DNA of 16,978 nt from Acidimicrobiaceae bacterium (lineage in GTDB: Bacteria; Actinomycetota; Acidimicrobiia; Acidimicrobiales; UBA8592), in NCBI GenBank assembly GCA_002715405.1, contig PAZD01000046.1, positions 9,534 through 26,511 on the forward strand. The letters are read 5' to 3'. Position numbers and translations under genes: made by a program. Under the pieces are notes generated by a model. The model made no database searches and had not been told where the DNA came from. It saw only the letters and a program-made list of their open reading frames with translations. Of the stretch, positions 7,886 to 15,731 are shown piece by piece. Position 1 is the first letter of the stretch; each line of letters starts with the position of its first letter.

Positions 7886-9067
7886 TTAGAAGTTAGGAGT
7901 AATCAGCCCTTTCCCGTTTGTTTGCATAATTTTCTTAATCTCTTCTTCCGTGAATCCTTCTAAATCATGAACGAAATCGGCTGGGTTCGCTAAACCTTCT
8001 GCATGAGGGAAGTCAGATCCAAAGAGTATATGTTCCACTCCGATAAGATCGCGAAGTTCCAAAAGGTCGTCCTCGTAATAAGGGGCAACCCATATGTGTT
8101 TGCGGAACACTTCGACGGGATCCTCTGGGAATGCGTAACTTGCTTGCTTATATGCTTTCTCCAAGCGCCGCAGTAAACCTCGAACCCATTCAGATCCGTT
8201 TTCTATAGTGCACACTCGGATATTTGGGAATCGGTCAAATAACCCGCCGCCGATGAGTGCAGCAACCGTATCAGCAATATTTGAATAACATAGAAGTCGT
8301 TTTAGAGGGTCGTACCGAAATGCTTCAAATTCTGTTGAGAGGCCCCAATGCCCAAAGAGAAAATCATACGCAGCATCACCGGCATGGAAAGCAACGGTTA
8401 TGCCTGATTGGTTTACGCGCTCCCAAAAAGGGTCAAAGGATTTATCTGCTGGGCTTCGTTGCCCATCGTGTGTTGTAACTCCAGAAGCCCGAAGGTTTAT
8501 TAAACGGGCATCGTTTTCCAAAGCGAATTCCAGCTCTCCTATGGCATAATCAACATCTGTGAGCGTTATATACGGAGCAGCAAAGAGCCTCTCCCTGTAG
8601 CTAAATCCCCAATCCTCTGCTAACCATTTATTAAACGCAGTGAATGCCGCTTGTAGAGCAGGAAGATCGTTAGCAAGAGCAGATTCCATTCCAACACCTA
8701 AAGTTGGGAAAAGAAAGCACCCTTCGAGGCCTTGAGCATCAAGATGGTTTACTTTGGCATCTTTATTTCGGTATTCCGGACGGCCAGCAATCGGTTCGAG
8801 ATCTCCAAAAGCGTCACGTATATCTGATACGGACACTTTTCCTCGAAAGTATGCATCCAAACACCCTGGCTGGGCTATGGGGTCAAAGGTCGGATTAGGG
8901 ATGAACCTATTTACCTTGCCTCCAACTATTAATCTATTTTTCCCATTGACCTTCGCCCATTGCATTGCACGACTAGACATAGCTGGATCAATATACCGAG
9001 TAAATGCATCTTGTGCTTCGTAGTAGTGATGATCGCAATCAAATGGAGAGAAATTCAAGTCAGCCAC
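7886..9067 (-). CDS. Amidohydrolase-family metal hydrolase/decarboxylase (TIM barrel)
   Basis: A 393-residue protein of the amidohydrolase_2 group, whose members hydrolyse or decarboxylate aromatic and related acids using a metal held in a TIM barrel. Visible metal/active-site positions are the N-terminal DCDHHYYE (10-17; the D-x-H metal pair of many members), H228 in VAFHAGD, the TIENGSEWV strand (287-295) and LFGSDFPHAEG (348-358, with D352 and H355). All match the usual pattern, so the enzyme should be active. The start is GTG at 9067-9065: an AAGGA site lies about 7 nt upstream, and the overlapping ATG at 9069 is out of frame and soon stops. It is followed 18 bp later, on the same strand, by the thioesterase gene region, which suggests one transcript. 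The substrate cannot be read from the sequence. Confidence 0.87.
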   Translation of the reverse strand: MADLNFSPFDCDHHYYEAQDAFTRYIDPAMSSRAMQWAKVNGKNRLIVGGKVNRFIPNPTFDPIAQPGCLDAYFRGKVSVSDIRDAFGDLEPIAGRPEYRNKDAKVNHLDAQGLEGCFLFPTLGVGMESALANDLPALQAAFTAFNKWLAEDWGFSYRERLFAAPYITLTDVDYAIGELEFALENDARLINLRASGVTTHDGQRSPADKSFDPFWERVNQSGITVAFHAGDAAYDFLFGHWGLSTEFEAFRYDPLKRLLCYSNIADTVAALIGGGLFDRFPNIRVCTIENGSEWVRGLLRRLEKAYKQASYAFPEDPVEVFRKHIWVAPYYEDDLLELRDLIGVEHILFGSDFPHAEGLANPADFVHDLEGFTEEEIKKIMQTNGKGLITPNF

Positions 9068-9189
9068 ATAGTGTCCTTTGTCGATAAGGTACGACTAGTA
9101 ATGAAATCACCAGATCTACCAAACCTTATTGTAAGTACATATACATAAATTGTTGCCCTTATTACGTAATGACCTTCTACATTGGAACA
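9068..9189. promoter_or_regulatory. Divergent intergenic region between amidohydrolase gene and serA
   Basis: About 120 bp between divergent genes, AT-rich at 9125-9170 on the plus side (runs such as TACATATACATAAAT at about 9136-9150, a plausible -10 zone for serA). No clear -35 box or operator was recognised. Confidence 0.3.
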
Positions 9190-10773
9190 ATGGCACGTGT
9201 TCTAATAACAGAAAACATAGCAGAGGCAGGGGTCGCTCGACTCCGTGAAGCTGGACATACAGTTGAAGTAAAACTCAATTTGACTGAAGATGAACTCTTA
9301 ATAGAAATCGCAACAGCAAATGCGGTTATCATTCGCTCTGCCACAACGATCTCTCAAGAGGTTATCGAAAAGGGCCAGAATTTAATTGTTATAGGTAGAG
9401 CGGGGATTGGCCTAGACAATGTGGACGTTAAGGCAGCTACTGAGCAAGGGATTATGGTGGTGAATGCACCAAAATCAAATATTCTTTCAGCAGCTGAACA
9501 CACAATTGCTTTAATGCTCGCGCAGGCGCGGAATATTCCTCAAGCTAATGCCGCATTAAAGAGCGGAAGATGGGAAAGGAGTGAATGGACCGGAGTTGAA
9601 TTAGCTGACAAGACGCTAGGAATTATTGGCTTGGGACGAATTGGGAAGTTAGTTGCGCAAAGAGCACTCTCCTTTGGGATGAACCTCGTAGCATATGACC
9701 CCTTTGTAGCCGTAGATCGAGCACGTCAATTGTCTGTAGAACTGATGCCTTTAAAAAATTTAATCGAAATCTCGGATTTCGTCACGGTCCATGTGGCAAA
9801 GACACCCGAAACCCTCAATCTTATTAATAGTGAATTACTGTCTTATGCAAAGCCCAGCCTAAGAGTAATTAATGTTGCGCGAGGTGGGATAGTAAACGAG
9901 GTTGACCTTGCCGAAGCGATTAAGTCAGGAAAAATTGCCGGAGCTTCCATTGATGTGTTTGAAAATGAACCAACAACAGATTCCCCACTGTTTGACTTAT
10001 CCCAAGTCGTAGTAACACCTCATCTTGGAGCTAGCACTGCAGAAGCTCAGGATAAGGCAGGGGAATCAATCGCTGAACAAGTCGAATTAGCTCTTCTTGG
10101 AGACTTTGTCCCATACGCTGTTAATGTTGCTGCGACGGAAGCGACTGAAACCGTCCGTCCATTCCTTCCCCTAGCAGAACAATTGGGAGCACTTTTCTTT
10201 GGTTTATCGACATCGCTTCCAGAAATGATTGAAATTGAATTCGCTGGAGAAATAGGAGGGTATGACAATAAAATCACTGAACTATCCTTAGTAAAAGGCC
10301 TTTTTTCTGCAATCAGTGACCAACCTATTTCTTATGTGAATGCTCTTGATGTAGCAAAGGAACATGGAGTACATATCCGGGCTGTAACGACTACTTCAGC
10401 TGCTGATTACGTTAACACCATCACTATTAGAGGCGGAGAGCATGCCATCGCCGGCACCCTCGTCGGATTGAGAAGCGAAGCTCGAATAGTAATGGTTGAT
10501 GACCATACAGTAGATATGCCCCCTAGCACTCATATGATTATTCTTCGTAACGACGATCGTCCAGGAGTTATTGGGAAAGTCGGAACGATCCTAGGAGAAG
10601 AGCAAATTAACATAGTCGATATGAACGTCGGCCGAAGCAAAGATGACTTAGGGGCCCTAATGGTGATCTCTACTCACGATTCAGTTTCAAGTGATGTCGC
10701 TGATCTTCTCTTAGCAACTGATGGCGTTACACGGTGCTCAATTCTCAACTTGAGCCCAGCAAACGAAATGTAA
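9190..10773 (+). CDS. serA: D-3-phosphoglycerate dehydrogenase, long form with ACT domain
   Basis: A 527-residue NAD-dependent enzyme that oxidises 3-phosphoglycerate to 3-phosphohydroxypyruvate, the first step of serine synthesis, feeding SerC encoded about 5 kb away. Numbering from this start: RAGIGLDNVD at 70-79, the NAD-binding GLGRIG at 147-152, catalytic R231 (ARGGIVNE), E260 (DVFENEP) and H278 (PHLGAST). A regulatory middle domain follows from about 310, and an ACT domain starts near 449 (MIILRNDDRPGVIGKVGTIL), so serine feedback is likely, as in the long actinobacterial enzymes. I choose the ATG at 9190 because MARVLITENIAE is the normal opening of the family; an in-frame ATG at 9169 would add seven residues but has no ribosome site. 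Only a weak GGA precedes 9190. It converges on the next gene with 3 bp between stops. Confidence 0.93.
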   Translation: MARVLITENIAEAGVARLREAGHTVEVKLNLTEDELLIEIATANAVIIRSATTISQEVIEKGQNLIVIGRAGIGLDNVDVKAATEQGIMVVNAPKSNILSAAEHTIALMLAQARNIPQANAALKSGRWERSEWTGVELADKTLGIIGLGRIGKLVAQRALSFGMNLVAYDPFVAVDRARQLSVELMPLKNLIEISDFVTVHVAKTPETLNLINSELLSYAKPSLRVINVARGGIVNEVDLAEAIKSGKIAGASIDVFENEPTTDSPLFDLSQVVVTPHLGASTAEAQDKAGESIAEQVELALLGDFVPYAVNVAATEATETVRPFLPLAEQLGALFFGLSTSLPEMIEIEFAGEIGGYDNKITELSLVKGLFSAISDQPISYVNALDVAKEHGVHIRAVTTTSAADYVNTITIRGGEHAIAGTLVGLRSEARIVMVDDHTVDMPPSTHMIILRNDDRPGVIGKVGTILGEEQINIVDMNVGRSKDDLGALMVISTHDSVSSDVADLLLATDGVTRCSILNLSPANEM

Positions 10774-10776
10774 GGC

Positions 10777-11166
10777 TTAACGTTGGGCGGGACTATAGCC
10801 ATCCGCTTCTGCGTCTTCAGCTGAGCGATAGCAACGGTCAGGAATCGTGCGTTCATACGCATTTCCTCCTGGGACGTGGTACAAGCCGCTACTATCTTTT
10901 GCTTTTATTGGGTGGGAGGCTGGGCAGGTTCCGTCGTCCTCGCATGTTACCCAGTGGCGAGGTTCTAATGGGCTTCCATCAGTTGGTTCAGCTAGAGGAG
11001 TGTCCGCAGAATCTTCTGAATCAGCAAGATTGATTGGTGGCCAAGCGAAATCTCCTTCGTCTTCATCCTGATCCTGGTCAGTAGAGCGATTACGAAGCCG
11101 AGACACGATTAGGGCAACGATGGCCGCTAGAAAGGCAAATTTTATGAGTTTTCGAAATAGTTTCAT
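10777..11166 (-). CDS. Small membrane-anchored protein with C-terminal 'sunset'-like domain
   Basis: A 129-residue protein of unknown function. A basic start (MKLFRKLIK) and one hydrophobic segment (about 8-22) anchor it in the membrane; residues 28-72 are acidic and disordered-looking, and the C-terminal 55 residues form a compact Cys/His domain: C75, C81, H85 in CPASHPIKA, YHVPGGNAYERT (96-107), C112 in DRCYRSAEDAEADGY. This pattern resembles the short 'sunset' domain found at the C-terminus of actinobacterial membrane proteins; the assignment is from memory. The Cys/His spacing could hold a metal ion. The ATG at 11166 has GGAG 4 nt upstream. On topology, the acidic tail and the domain could lie on either side of the membrane; the N-terminal positive charges favour a tail outside. 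Confidence 0.72.
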   Translation of the reverse strand: MKLFRKLIKFAFLAAIVALIVSRLRNRSTDQDQDEDEGDFAWPPINLADSEDSADTPLAEPTDGSPLEPRHWVTCEDDGTCPASHPIKAKDSSGLYHVPGGNAYERTIPDRCYRSAEDAEADGYSPAQR

Positions 11167-11243
11167 CCCACTCCAACTTTAGAGGATTCTAGGTCAATGC
11201 GACAGGCCGGATAACCGATATCATGGTTGTTCCAACCCTTGAA

Positions 11244-11261
11244 CCCCATTTTAACATGGGG
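11244..11261. repeat. Small inverted repeat next to the 28-bp palindrome
   Basis: CCCCAT (11244-11249) and ATGGGG (11256-11261) form a perfect 6-bp stem around a 6-nt loop, ending 3 bp before the larger palindrome. A third, smaller stem (GGTTG 11225-11229 with CAACC 11233-11237) precedes it. Confidence 0.6.
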
Positions 11262-11264
11262 TGC

Positions 11265-11292
11265 AGAAGGCGCCACCTAGGTGGCGCCTTCT
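11265..11292. terminator. Perfect 28-bp GC-rich palindrome, probable transcription terminator
   Basis: AGAAGGCGCCACCT (11265-11278) is followed directly by its exact reverse complement (11279-11292), giving a 12-bp or longer hairpin in RNA. On the plus strand it is followed by TTCTTATTT, which resembles a U-tract; on the minus strand, where it lies 13 bp past the stop of the beta-propeller gene, the following bases are GC-rich. It most likely ends that transcript, but the better U-tract is on the opposite strand, where no gene is known to end. Confidence 0.65.
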
Positions 11293-11305
11293 TATTTGTA
11301 CTCGG

Positions 11306-13597
11306 TCATGGTAATGAGATTACTGATTTGGTTTCAAGCCCATCAAGTTCATTTGCCTGTATTTGGCCCCAACTCATAGTCCAAAGAATATCGTTGATAA
11401 TCAAGCTACGTTGGATTTGTAGGTTCCAATTAAAAGGCTGCGGCCAGCACTCTTCAACACGGTCACCAGATTCAGCTCCAATTTCTTCAAGGATGCTGCT
11501 TATTTCATCACCATCGTCGCCATACCAGTTGTCTATTGCCGATAGTGGAATAGATTCACACCAAGAACCCTCATACCCTCCATTATCTGTAGCTTTACAA
11601 AGCTGGATGTAGCCACCGTACTCTTCGATCCAGATTTCAAATTGTGTCCCTTCGAATTCAACGGCGGTCAGTTCACGGCAGTCACTTACTGGTTCCGTCG
11701 ATTCAGTTTCATGGGTAATTTCACCAACATATGAAATCTTCCCATCTCCTATCTCCAGAAGAACAGCTCCATTAAACTTCTCTGACCAGCTTTGCACTGG
11801 CAGTATTACCGTCTGTCCGTAGACTTGGAAAGCGCGATGATCCCTTTCGGCTGGTGAATTGGCGTCGTTCATTGTCCACGTTGCTGTTTCGCGTGGATCC
11901 GTCTTGTCAGAAACATCGAACAGGCTGACCTTTAGGCCTAGTACTCGCCCTTCATCGGTAGCGTTCTGTCCAATGCCTATTACATGGTTTTCATCAATTG
12001 GATGCAGATAGGTCGAGAATCCAGGAATCTTTAGTTCCCCGACAATATCTGGGTTAAAGGGGTCGTTTAGGTCTAAGACGTAGAAGGGGTCAATCTGTCT
12101 AAAGGTTACTGCGAACCCAACATCATCAAGAAGACGAGCAGAATACAGTGACTCTCCTTTCCCTAGGCCGCTAACTAATCCGACTCTTTCGAGAAGATTA
12201 TCTTTCTCTTTCATGACAACCAGCTGACTTTCACTGAGATTCTGTTCATCCCATGGTGAGCCAGTAGTTGTAATTATTCGAAGGAATCCTTCATGCTCAT
12301 CCATCGAGAATTGATTTAGTAAAGTTCCAGCGACAATACCGGAAGCTACATATTGTGCTGGAGTATCGACGCCGATGCTGAATGCATGGATATCTGTCGA
12401 GTAGGATTCAGACCACTCGGCGAATTCATCTTCGGAGATCTCAGCATCTACCCATTTCGTGGTCGCGATATAGAAACGGTCCATAGAAGAGTAGACGGTC
12501 TGTCCACTAGCAAGCACCCCAACTCCTGCACCTTCCGTTAAACCTTCGGAGATGTCGAAACTTAGAACAGATAAGACATCGAATCCAGAAAATTTCTCCG
12601 GCTGATGTAGATCATTGCAAGGGAGCAGAGATCCAGTTGATTCAGTATTTCCTTTTGTAAGAGTAAATTGAGGTGTCCAATCTTCGATAGTTGTTTCATC
12701 TATGAGTTCTCGGTTGAATCTGGTAGCCCGGTCTTCTGACCCCGGATTGGCTGGATAAACCCATTCAAGTTGATTCGGAGCACTATTTACTGCCATCCGC
12801 ACTGTATCCCCTACTAAACGCGCACTCAGGTAGTTGCCATCAATCTGTATTTTCCCGACGACCTCAAGGTTATAGGGGTCAGTTAGGTCGATTTCGATTA
12901 CGTTTGCCGTTGGGAAATAGGCTGGAGGCATTGAGATGGAAGCAGCCATCTCTTCGCTATCTGTAGCAGTATCTTCCAAGATGATGACATCTTCGTAGCC
13001 GCTGCCATTGGTAAAGAGAAGAGCCCTATCTCCGGATATGAAAAGTTCATGCCCCCATCCATCACCAATTTCGATTTGATCTGTCTTCATTCCTTGAGGT
13101 CCATCGACAGTTATGTAGGTCAGGATTCCGTTATTAACAACTAAAATCCTCTTCCCATCTGTTTTGATTATGTCAGGCTCATCAACCCCGACTTCCTGAA
13201 CATTTGTGCCTGTAAAGGAGCTATCATCTGATCCTCCAGAATCTGCAGAGTTCTCAGCCTGACTAGAATTCGGTATCTCTCCTGCCATATCGCTTCCTGA
13301 TGACATTGAAGATTCTTCCATCATCATGTCTTCGACGCGGAAGATATCTGGTTCTCCCCACCAGAATGGGCCTCCTTGATAGTTCAGCCCATATGGGCCT
13401 ACCCTTTCTTTCGCTTCCTCCTTCAAGTGGTTCAGTAATTCTTCACAATCGGAAAATGGGACAAGGTTAGAAACGAGCTCAATATCATCAGAGCTGAGGT
13501 TCAGAGATGTCCCAGAGGATTTGACCTGTTCAGTACTGGAACACGCGCCAAGGGCCATACTGAACAGCAACAGGATTGGTATAAAAAATTTCTGCAT
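11306..13597 (-). CDS. Secreted lipoprotein with beta-propeller domain
   Basis: A 763-residue envelope protein of unknown function. Residues 1-19 are a lipoprotein signal (hydrophobic run ending in LGAC, with C19 as the lipidated cysteine), so it should be anchored on the outer face of the cytoplasmic membrane. After an N-terminal region with W/G-rich GGPFWWGEPD (75-84) comes a Met/Ser/Asp-rich linker (about 91-128), then TNVQEVGVDEPDIIKTDGK (131-149), the opening signature I associate with the secreted 'Beta_propel' family found in bacteria and archaea. Repeated blade-like stretches (for example IEIDLTDPYNLEVVGKI and FYVLDLNDPFNPDIVGEL) follow. Several cysteines late in the protein could pair outside the cell. 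The ATG at 13597 has a GGGGGA ribosome site. It stands alone between a terminator-like palindrome and leuD; no partner gene suggests a ligand. Confidence 0.85.
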   Translation of the reverse strand: MQKFFIPILLLFSMALGACSSTEQVKSSGTSLNLSSDDIELVSNLVPFSDCEELLNHLKEEAKERVGPYGLNYQGGPFWWGEPDIFRVEDMMMEESSMSSGSDMAGEIPNSSQAENSADSGGSDDSSFTGTNVQEVGVDEPDIIKTDGKRILVVNNGILTYITVDGPQGMKTDQIEIGDGWGHELFISGDRALLFTNGSGYEDVIILEDTATDSEEMAASISMPPAYFPTANVIEIDLTDPYNLEVVGKIQIDGNYLSARLVGDTVRMAVNSAPNQLEWVYPANPGSEDRATRFNRELIDETTIEDWTPQFTLTKGNTESTGSLLPCNDLHQPEKFSGFDVLSVLSFDISEGLTEGAGVGVLASGQTVYSSMDRFYIATTKWVDAEISEDEFAEWSESYSTDIHAFSIGVDTPAQYVASGIVAGTLLNQFSMDEHEGFLRIITTTGSPWDEQNLSESQLVVMKEKDNLLERVGLVSGLGKGESLYSARLLDDVGFAVTFRQIDPFYVLDLNDPFNPDIVGELKIPGFSTYLHPIDENHVIGIGQNATDEGRVLGLKVSLFDVSDKTDPRETATWTMNDANSPAERDHRAFQVYGQTVILPVQSWSEKFNGAVLLEIGDGKISYVGEITHETESTEPVSDCRELTAVEFEGTQFEIWIEEYGGYIQLCKATDNGGYEGSWCESIPLSAIDNWYGDDGDEISSILEEIGAESGDRVEECWPQPFNWNLQIQRSLIINDILWTMSWGQIQANELDGLETKSVISLP

Positions 13598-13690
13598 TTT
13601 TCCCCCTACTACTAGTGCCTATGTAACTCCGACGTTTGAATAGCGGCTTTAGTTCCCACCTGTATGCCTTTTCTTTGAACAAGGCTTGGC

Positions 13691-14287
13691 TTATGAAGAT
13701 TGAGTTGGTAACCACGCCAATCTATCTTCTTCATATTTACTTATGGAAGCTTCATTTGAAAGGGTTATTCCAATATCGTCTAACCCATTTAATAACCTTT
13801 CTTGTACGGACTCATCGATAGGAAAGGCAAATGTAAGATCGATTTCAGGTACCTCAACGAGAGCTCGTTCAACGTCAATCACAAATTCAAGGAATGGTTT
13901 TTCAAGGACCTCTTGGAGAAGACGCTTTCCAAGTTCACTTTCAACTTCAACGGGGACAAGCCCGTTTTTCATCGAGTTATTTCGAAAAATAGGCCCAAAG
14001 CGCGGTGATATCACTGCTTTAAAACCTGCTTGTTGAATAGCCCATACAGCATGCTCTCTAGAGGACCCAGTCCCGAAGTTCGGCCCTGCAATTAAAATCG
14101 AAGCAGAAGAGTAGACCTCATTGTTTAGGATGAAATCCGGATTATCTTTCCATTCAGAGAAAAGTCCTTTCTCAAATCCTGTCCGTTCAACACGCTTTAA
14201 CCAGTCGCTAGGAATAATTTGGTCTGTATCTACATCTGAACGGTCTAGAGGGACTCCGGTACCTTGGATGATATGTACTGGTTCCAT
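13691..14287 (-). CDS. leuD: 3-isopropylmalate dehydratase small subunit
   Basis: A 198-residue swivel-domain subunit that joins LeuC to isomerise 2-isopropylmalate to 3-isopropylmalate in leucine synthesis. The diagnostic segments are VDTDQIIPSDWLK (19-31) and AGPNFGTGSSREHAVWAI (67-84), the loop that contacts the substrate, then FKAVISPRFGPIFRNNSMKNGL, all intact. Length is normal for the family. The ATG (14287-14285) abuts the leuC TAA stop with no gap (TAAATG), which points to translational coupling and equal output of the two subunits. Confidence 0.95.
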   Translation of the reverse strand: MEPVHIIQGTGVPLDRSDVDTDQIIPSDWLKRVERTGFEKGLFSEWKDNPDFILNNEVYSSASILIAGPNFGTGSSREHAVWAIQQAGFKAVISPRFGPIFRNNSMKNGLVPVEVESELGKRLLQEVLEKPFLEFVIDVERALVEVPEIDLTFAFPIDESVQERLLNGLDDIGITLSNEASISKYEEDRLAWLPTQSS

Positions 14288-15685
14288 TTATAAATCCTCC
14301 GGCGTTGAAAAGTGTCCAGCTATTGCTGTAGCTGCGGCTACACGGGGAGAGACAAGGTGGGTACGTCCTCCGCGACCTTGACGTCCTTCAAAGTTTCGAT
14401 TGCTTGTACTTGCTGATCGTTCGCGAGGATCTAGTTTGTCCGGATTCATAGCCAAGCACATGGAGCAGCCTGGTTCACGCCAATCAAATCCAGCGGCTTT
14501 GAATGTTTCATCTAGGCCTTCCTTTTCAGCTTGCTTCTTCACGACCCCAGACCCAGGAACAACAAGTGTCCGAACCCCCTTCGCTACCTTTTTGCCTTTG
14601 ATAACTGAAGCTGCCGATCTTAAATCTTCGATACGACTATTAGTGCAACTCCCTATAAAAACGGTGTCAATTGGGACAGCAGAAATAGGGGTACCTTCCT
14701 CTAGGCCCATATATTCAAGGGCGCGTTTTGCCGCTTCCCGTTCGGCAGGGTCATCAAAATCGTCTGGTTTCGGTATATTCCCTTTCACCGGAATTACCTG
14801 ACCCGGATTTGTTCCCCAAGTTATTTGTGGAACGATCTCTGCCCCATTTAATGTTATTTCCCTATCAAACACGGCATCCGCATCTGTATGGAGTTTCTTC
14901 CATTCCGTTAGGGCTTTATCCCACAGTTCTCCTGAAGGAGAATTTACTCGCCCGCGTAGGTATTCGAAAGTCGTTTCGTCGGGGGCAATCAGTCCTGCTT
15001 TCGCCCCAAACTCGATTGACATATTACAAACCGTCATTCGACCCTCCATTGAAAGAGCCTCGATTACGGAACCTCGAAATTCAGCGATTGCACCAATGCC
15101 CCCACCTGTCCCAACGACACCCAAAACAGCAAGGACGACATCTTTTGCAGATGATTCTGAGGGTAGCTCTCCGGTCACGTTAATTGCCATCGTTTCCTGT
15201 CGCGGCTGTGGAAGCGTTTGCGTGGCTAAGACATGTTCTACTTCGCTTGTCCCGATTCCAAATGCAAGGGCGCCAAATGCACCATGAGTTGAAGTATGGC
15301 TATCTCCGCAAACAACGGTCATTCCGGGCTGAGTAAGTCCAAGTTCGGGGCCTATCACATGAACGATGCCTTGATTCGGGTGACCCATAGGATAATGCGT
15401 TATCCCAAATTCTTCCGCGTTCGCACGAAGAGTCTCAATCTGTTTCAGGCTAATTTCATCTTCAATTGGTTGGTCGACGTTTGATGTGGGGACATTGTGA
15501 TCTTCAGTCGAAATCGTTAAATCTGGTCTGCGGACTTGCCTCCCATTAATACGAAGCCCATCAAAAGCTTGAGGAGATGTCACTTCATGAACAAGATGGA
15601 GGTCAATATAGAGCAGATCAGGGTCTCCATCACCAGATTTAACAATATGTTTATCCCAGATTTTTTGACTTAATGTCTTTCCCAT
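14288..15685 (-). CDS. leuC: 3-isopropylmalate dehydratase large subunit
   Basis: A 465-residue aconitase-type subunit holding the [4Fe-4S] cluster of isopropylmalate isomerase. The cluster cysteines are C347 in FIGSCTNSRIEDL and C407 and C410 in EPGCSMCLAMNPD; other family segments are YIDLHLVHEVTSPQAF (26-41), EDHNVPT (61-67), VVCGDSHTSTHGAFGALAFG (124-143) and GRGGRTHLVSPRVAAATA near the end. The set is complete, so the enzyme should be functional. The ATG at 15685 has an AGGGGA ribosome site about 4 nt upstream. It is followed directly by leuD and preceded, 46 bp away, by the Pro-rich membrane protein gene on the same strand. A short GC-rich leader before the start could fold over the ribosome site, but no leader peptide is visible. 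Confidence 0.95.
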   Translation of the reverse strand: MGKTLSQKIWDKHIVKSGDGDPDLLYIDLHLVHEVTSPQAFDGLRINGRQVRRPDLTISTEDHNVPTSNVDQPIEDEISLKQIETLRANAEEFGITHYPMGHPNQGIVHVIGPELGLTQPGMTVVCGDSHTSTHGAFGALAFGIGTSEVEHVLATQTLPQPRQETMAINVTGELPSESSAKDVVLAVLGVVGTGGGIGAIAEFRGSVIEALSMEGRMTVCNMSIEFGAKAGLIAPDETTFEYLRGRVNSPSGELWDKALTEWKKLHTDADAVFDREITLNGAEIVPQITWGTNPGQVIPVKGNIPKPDDFDDPAEREAAKRALEYMGLEEGTPISAVPIDTVFIGSCTNSRIEDLRSAASVIKGKKVAKGVRTLVVPGSGVVKKQAEKEGLDETFKAAGFDWREPGCSMCLAMNPDKLDPRERSASTSNRNFEGRQGRGGRTHLVSPRVAAATAIAGHFSTPEDL

Positions 15686-15731
15686 GCTTCCCCTGCCCTT
15701 TGGGGTAGTTTATCGAATCCGAATCCAATGC

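Noticed and set aside
10771..10779. Palindrome TAAGGCTTA at the convergent ends of serA and the small membrane protein gene
   Set aside because: It is only two stop codons facing each other with 4-bp arms and no T-run, too small for a terminator.
11190..11262. Possible tRNA (a T-arm-like GGGTTCAAG on the minus strand)
   Set aside because: No acceptor stem, D-arm or anticodon arm could be assembled around it; the match is part of the CCCCAT hairpin flank.
11223..11612. Plus-strand open frame starting in the hairpin region
   Set aside because: It begins in the palindromes and then runs antisense to the C-terminus of the beta-propeller lipoprotein; no domain and no ribosome site.
14728..15183. 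Plus-strand open frame of 151 codons inside leuC
   Set aside because: leuC on the minus strand has all catalytic motifs; the plus frame is antisense shadow.
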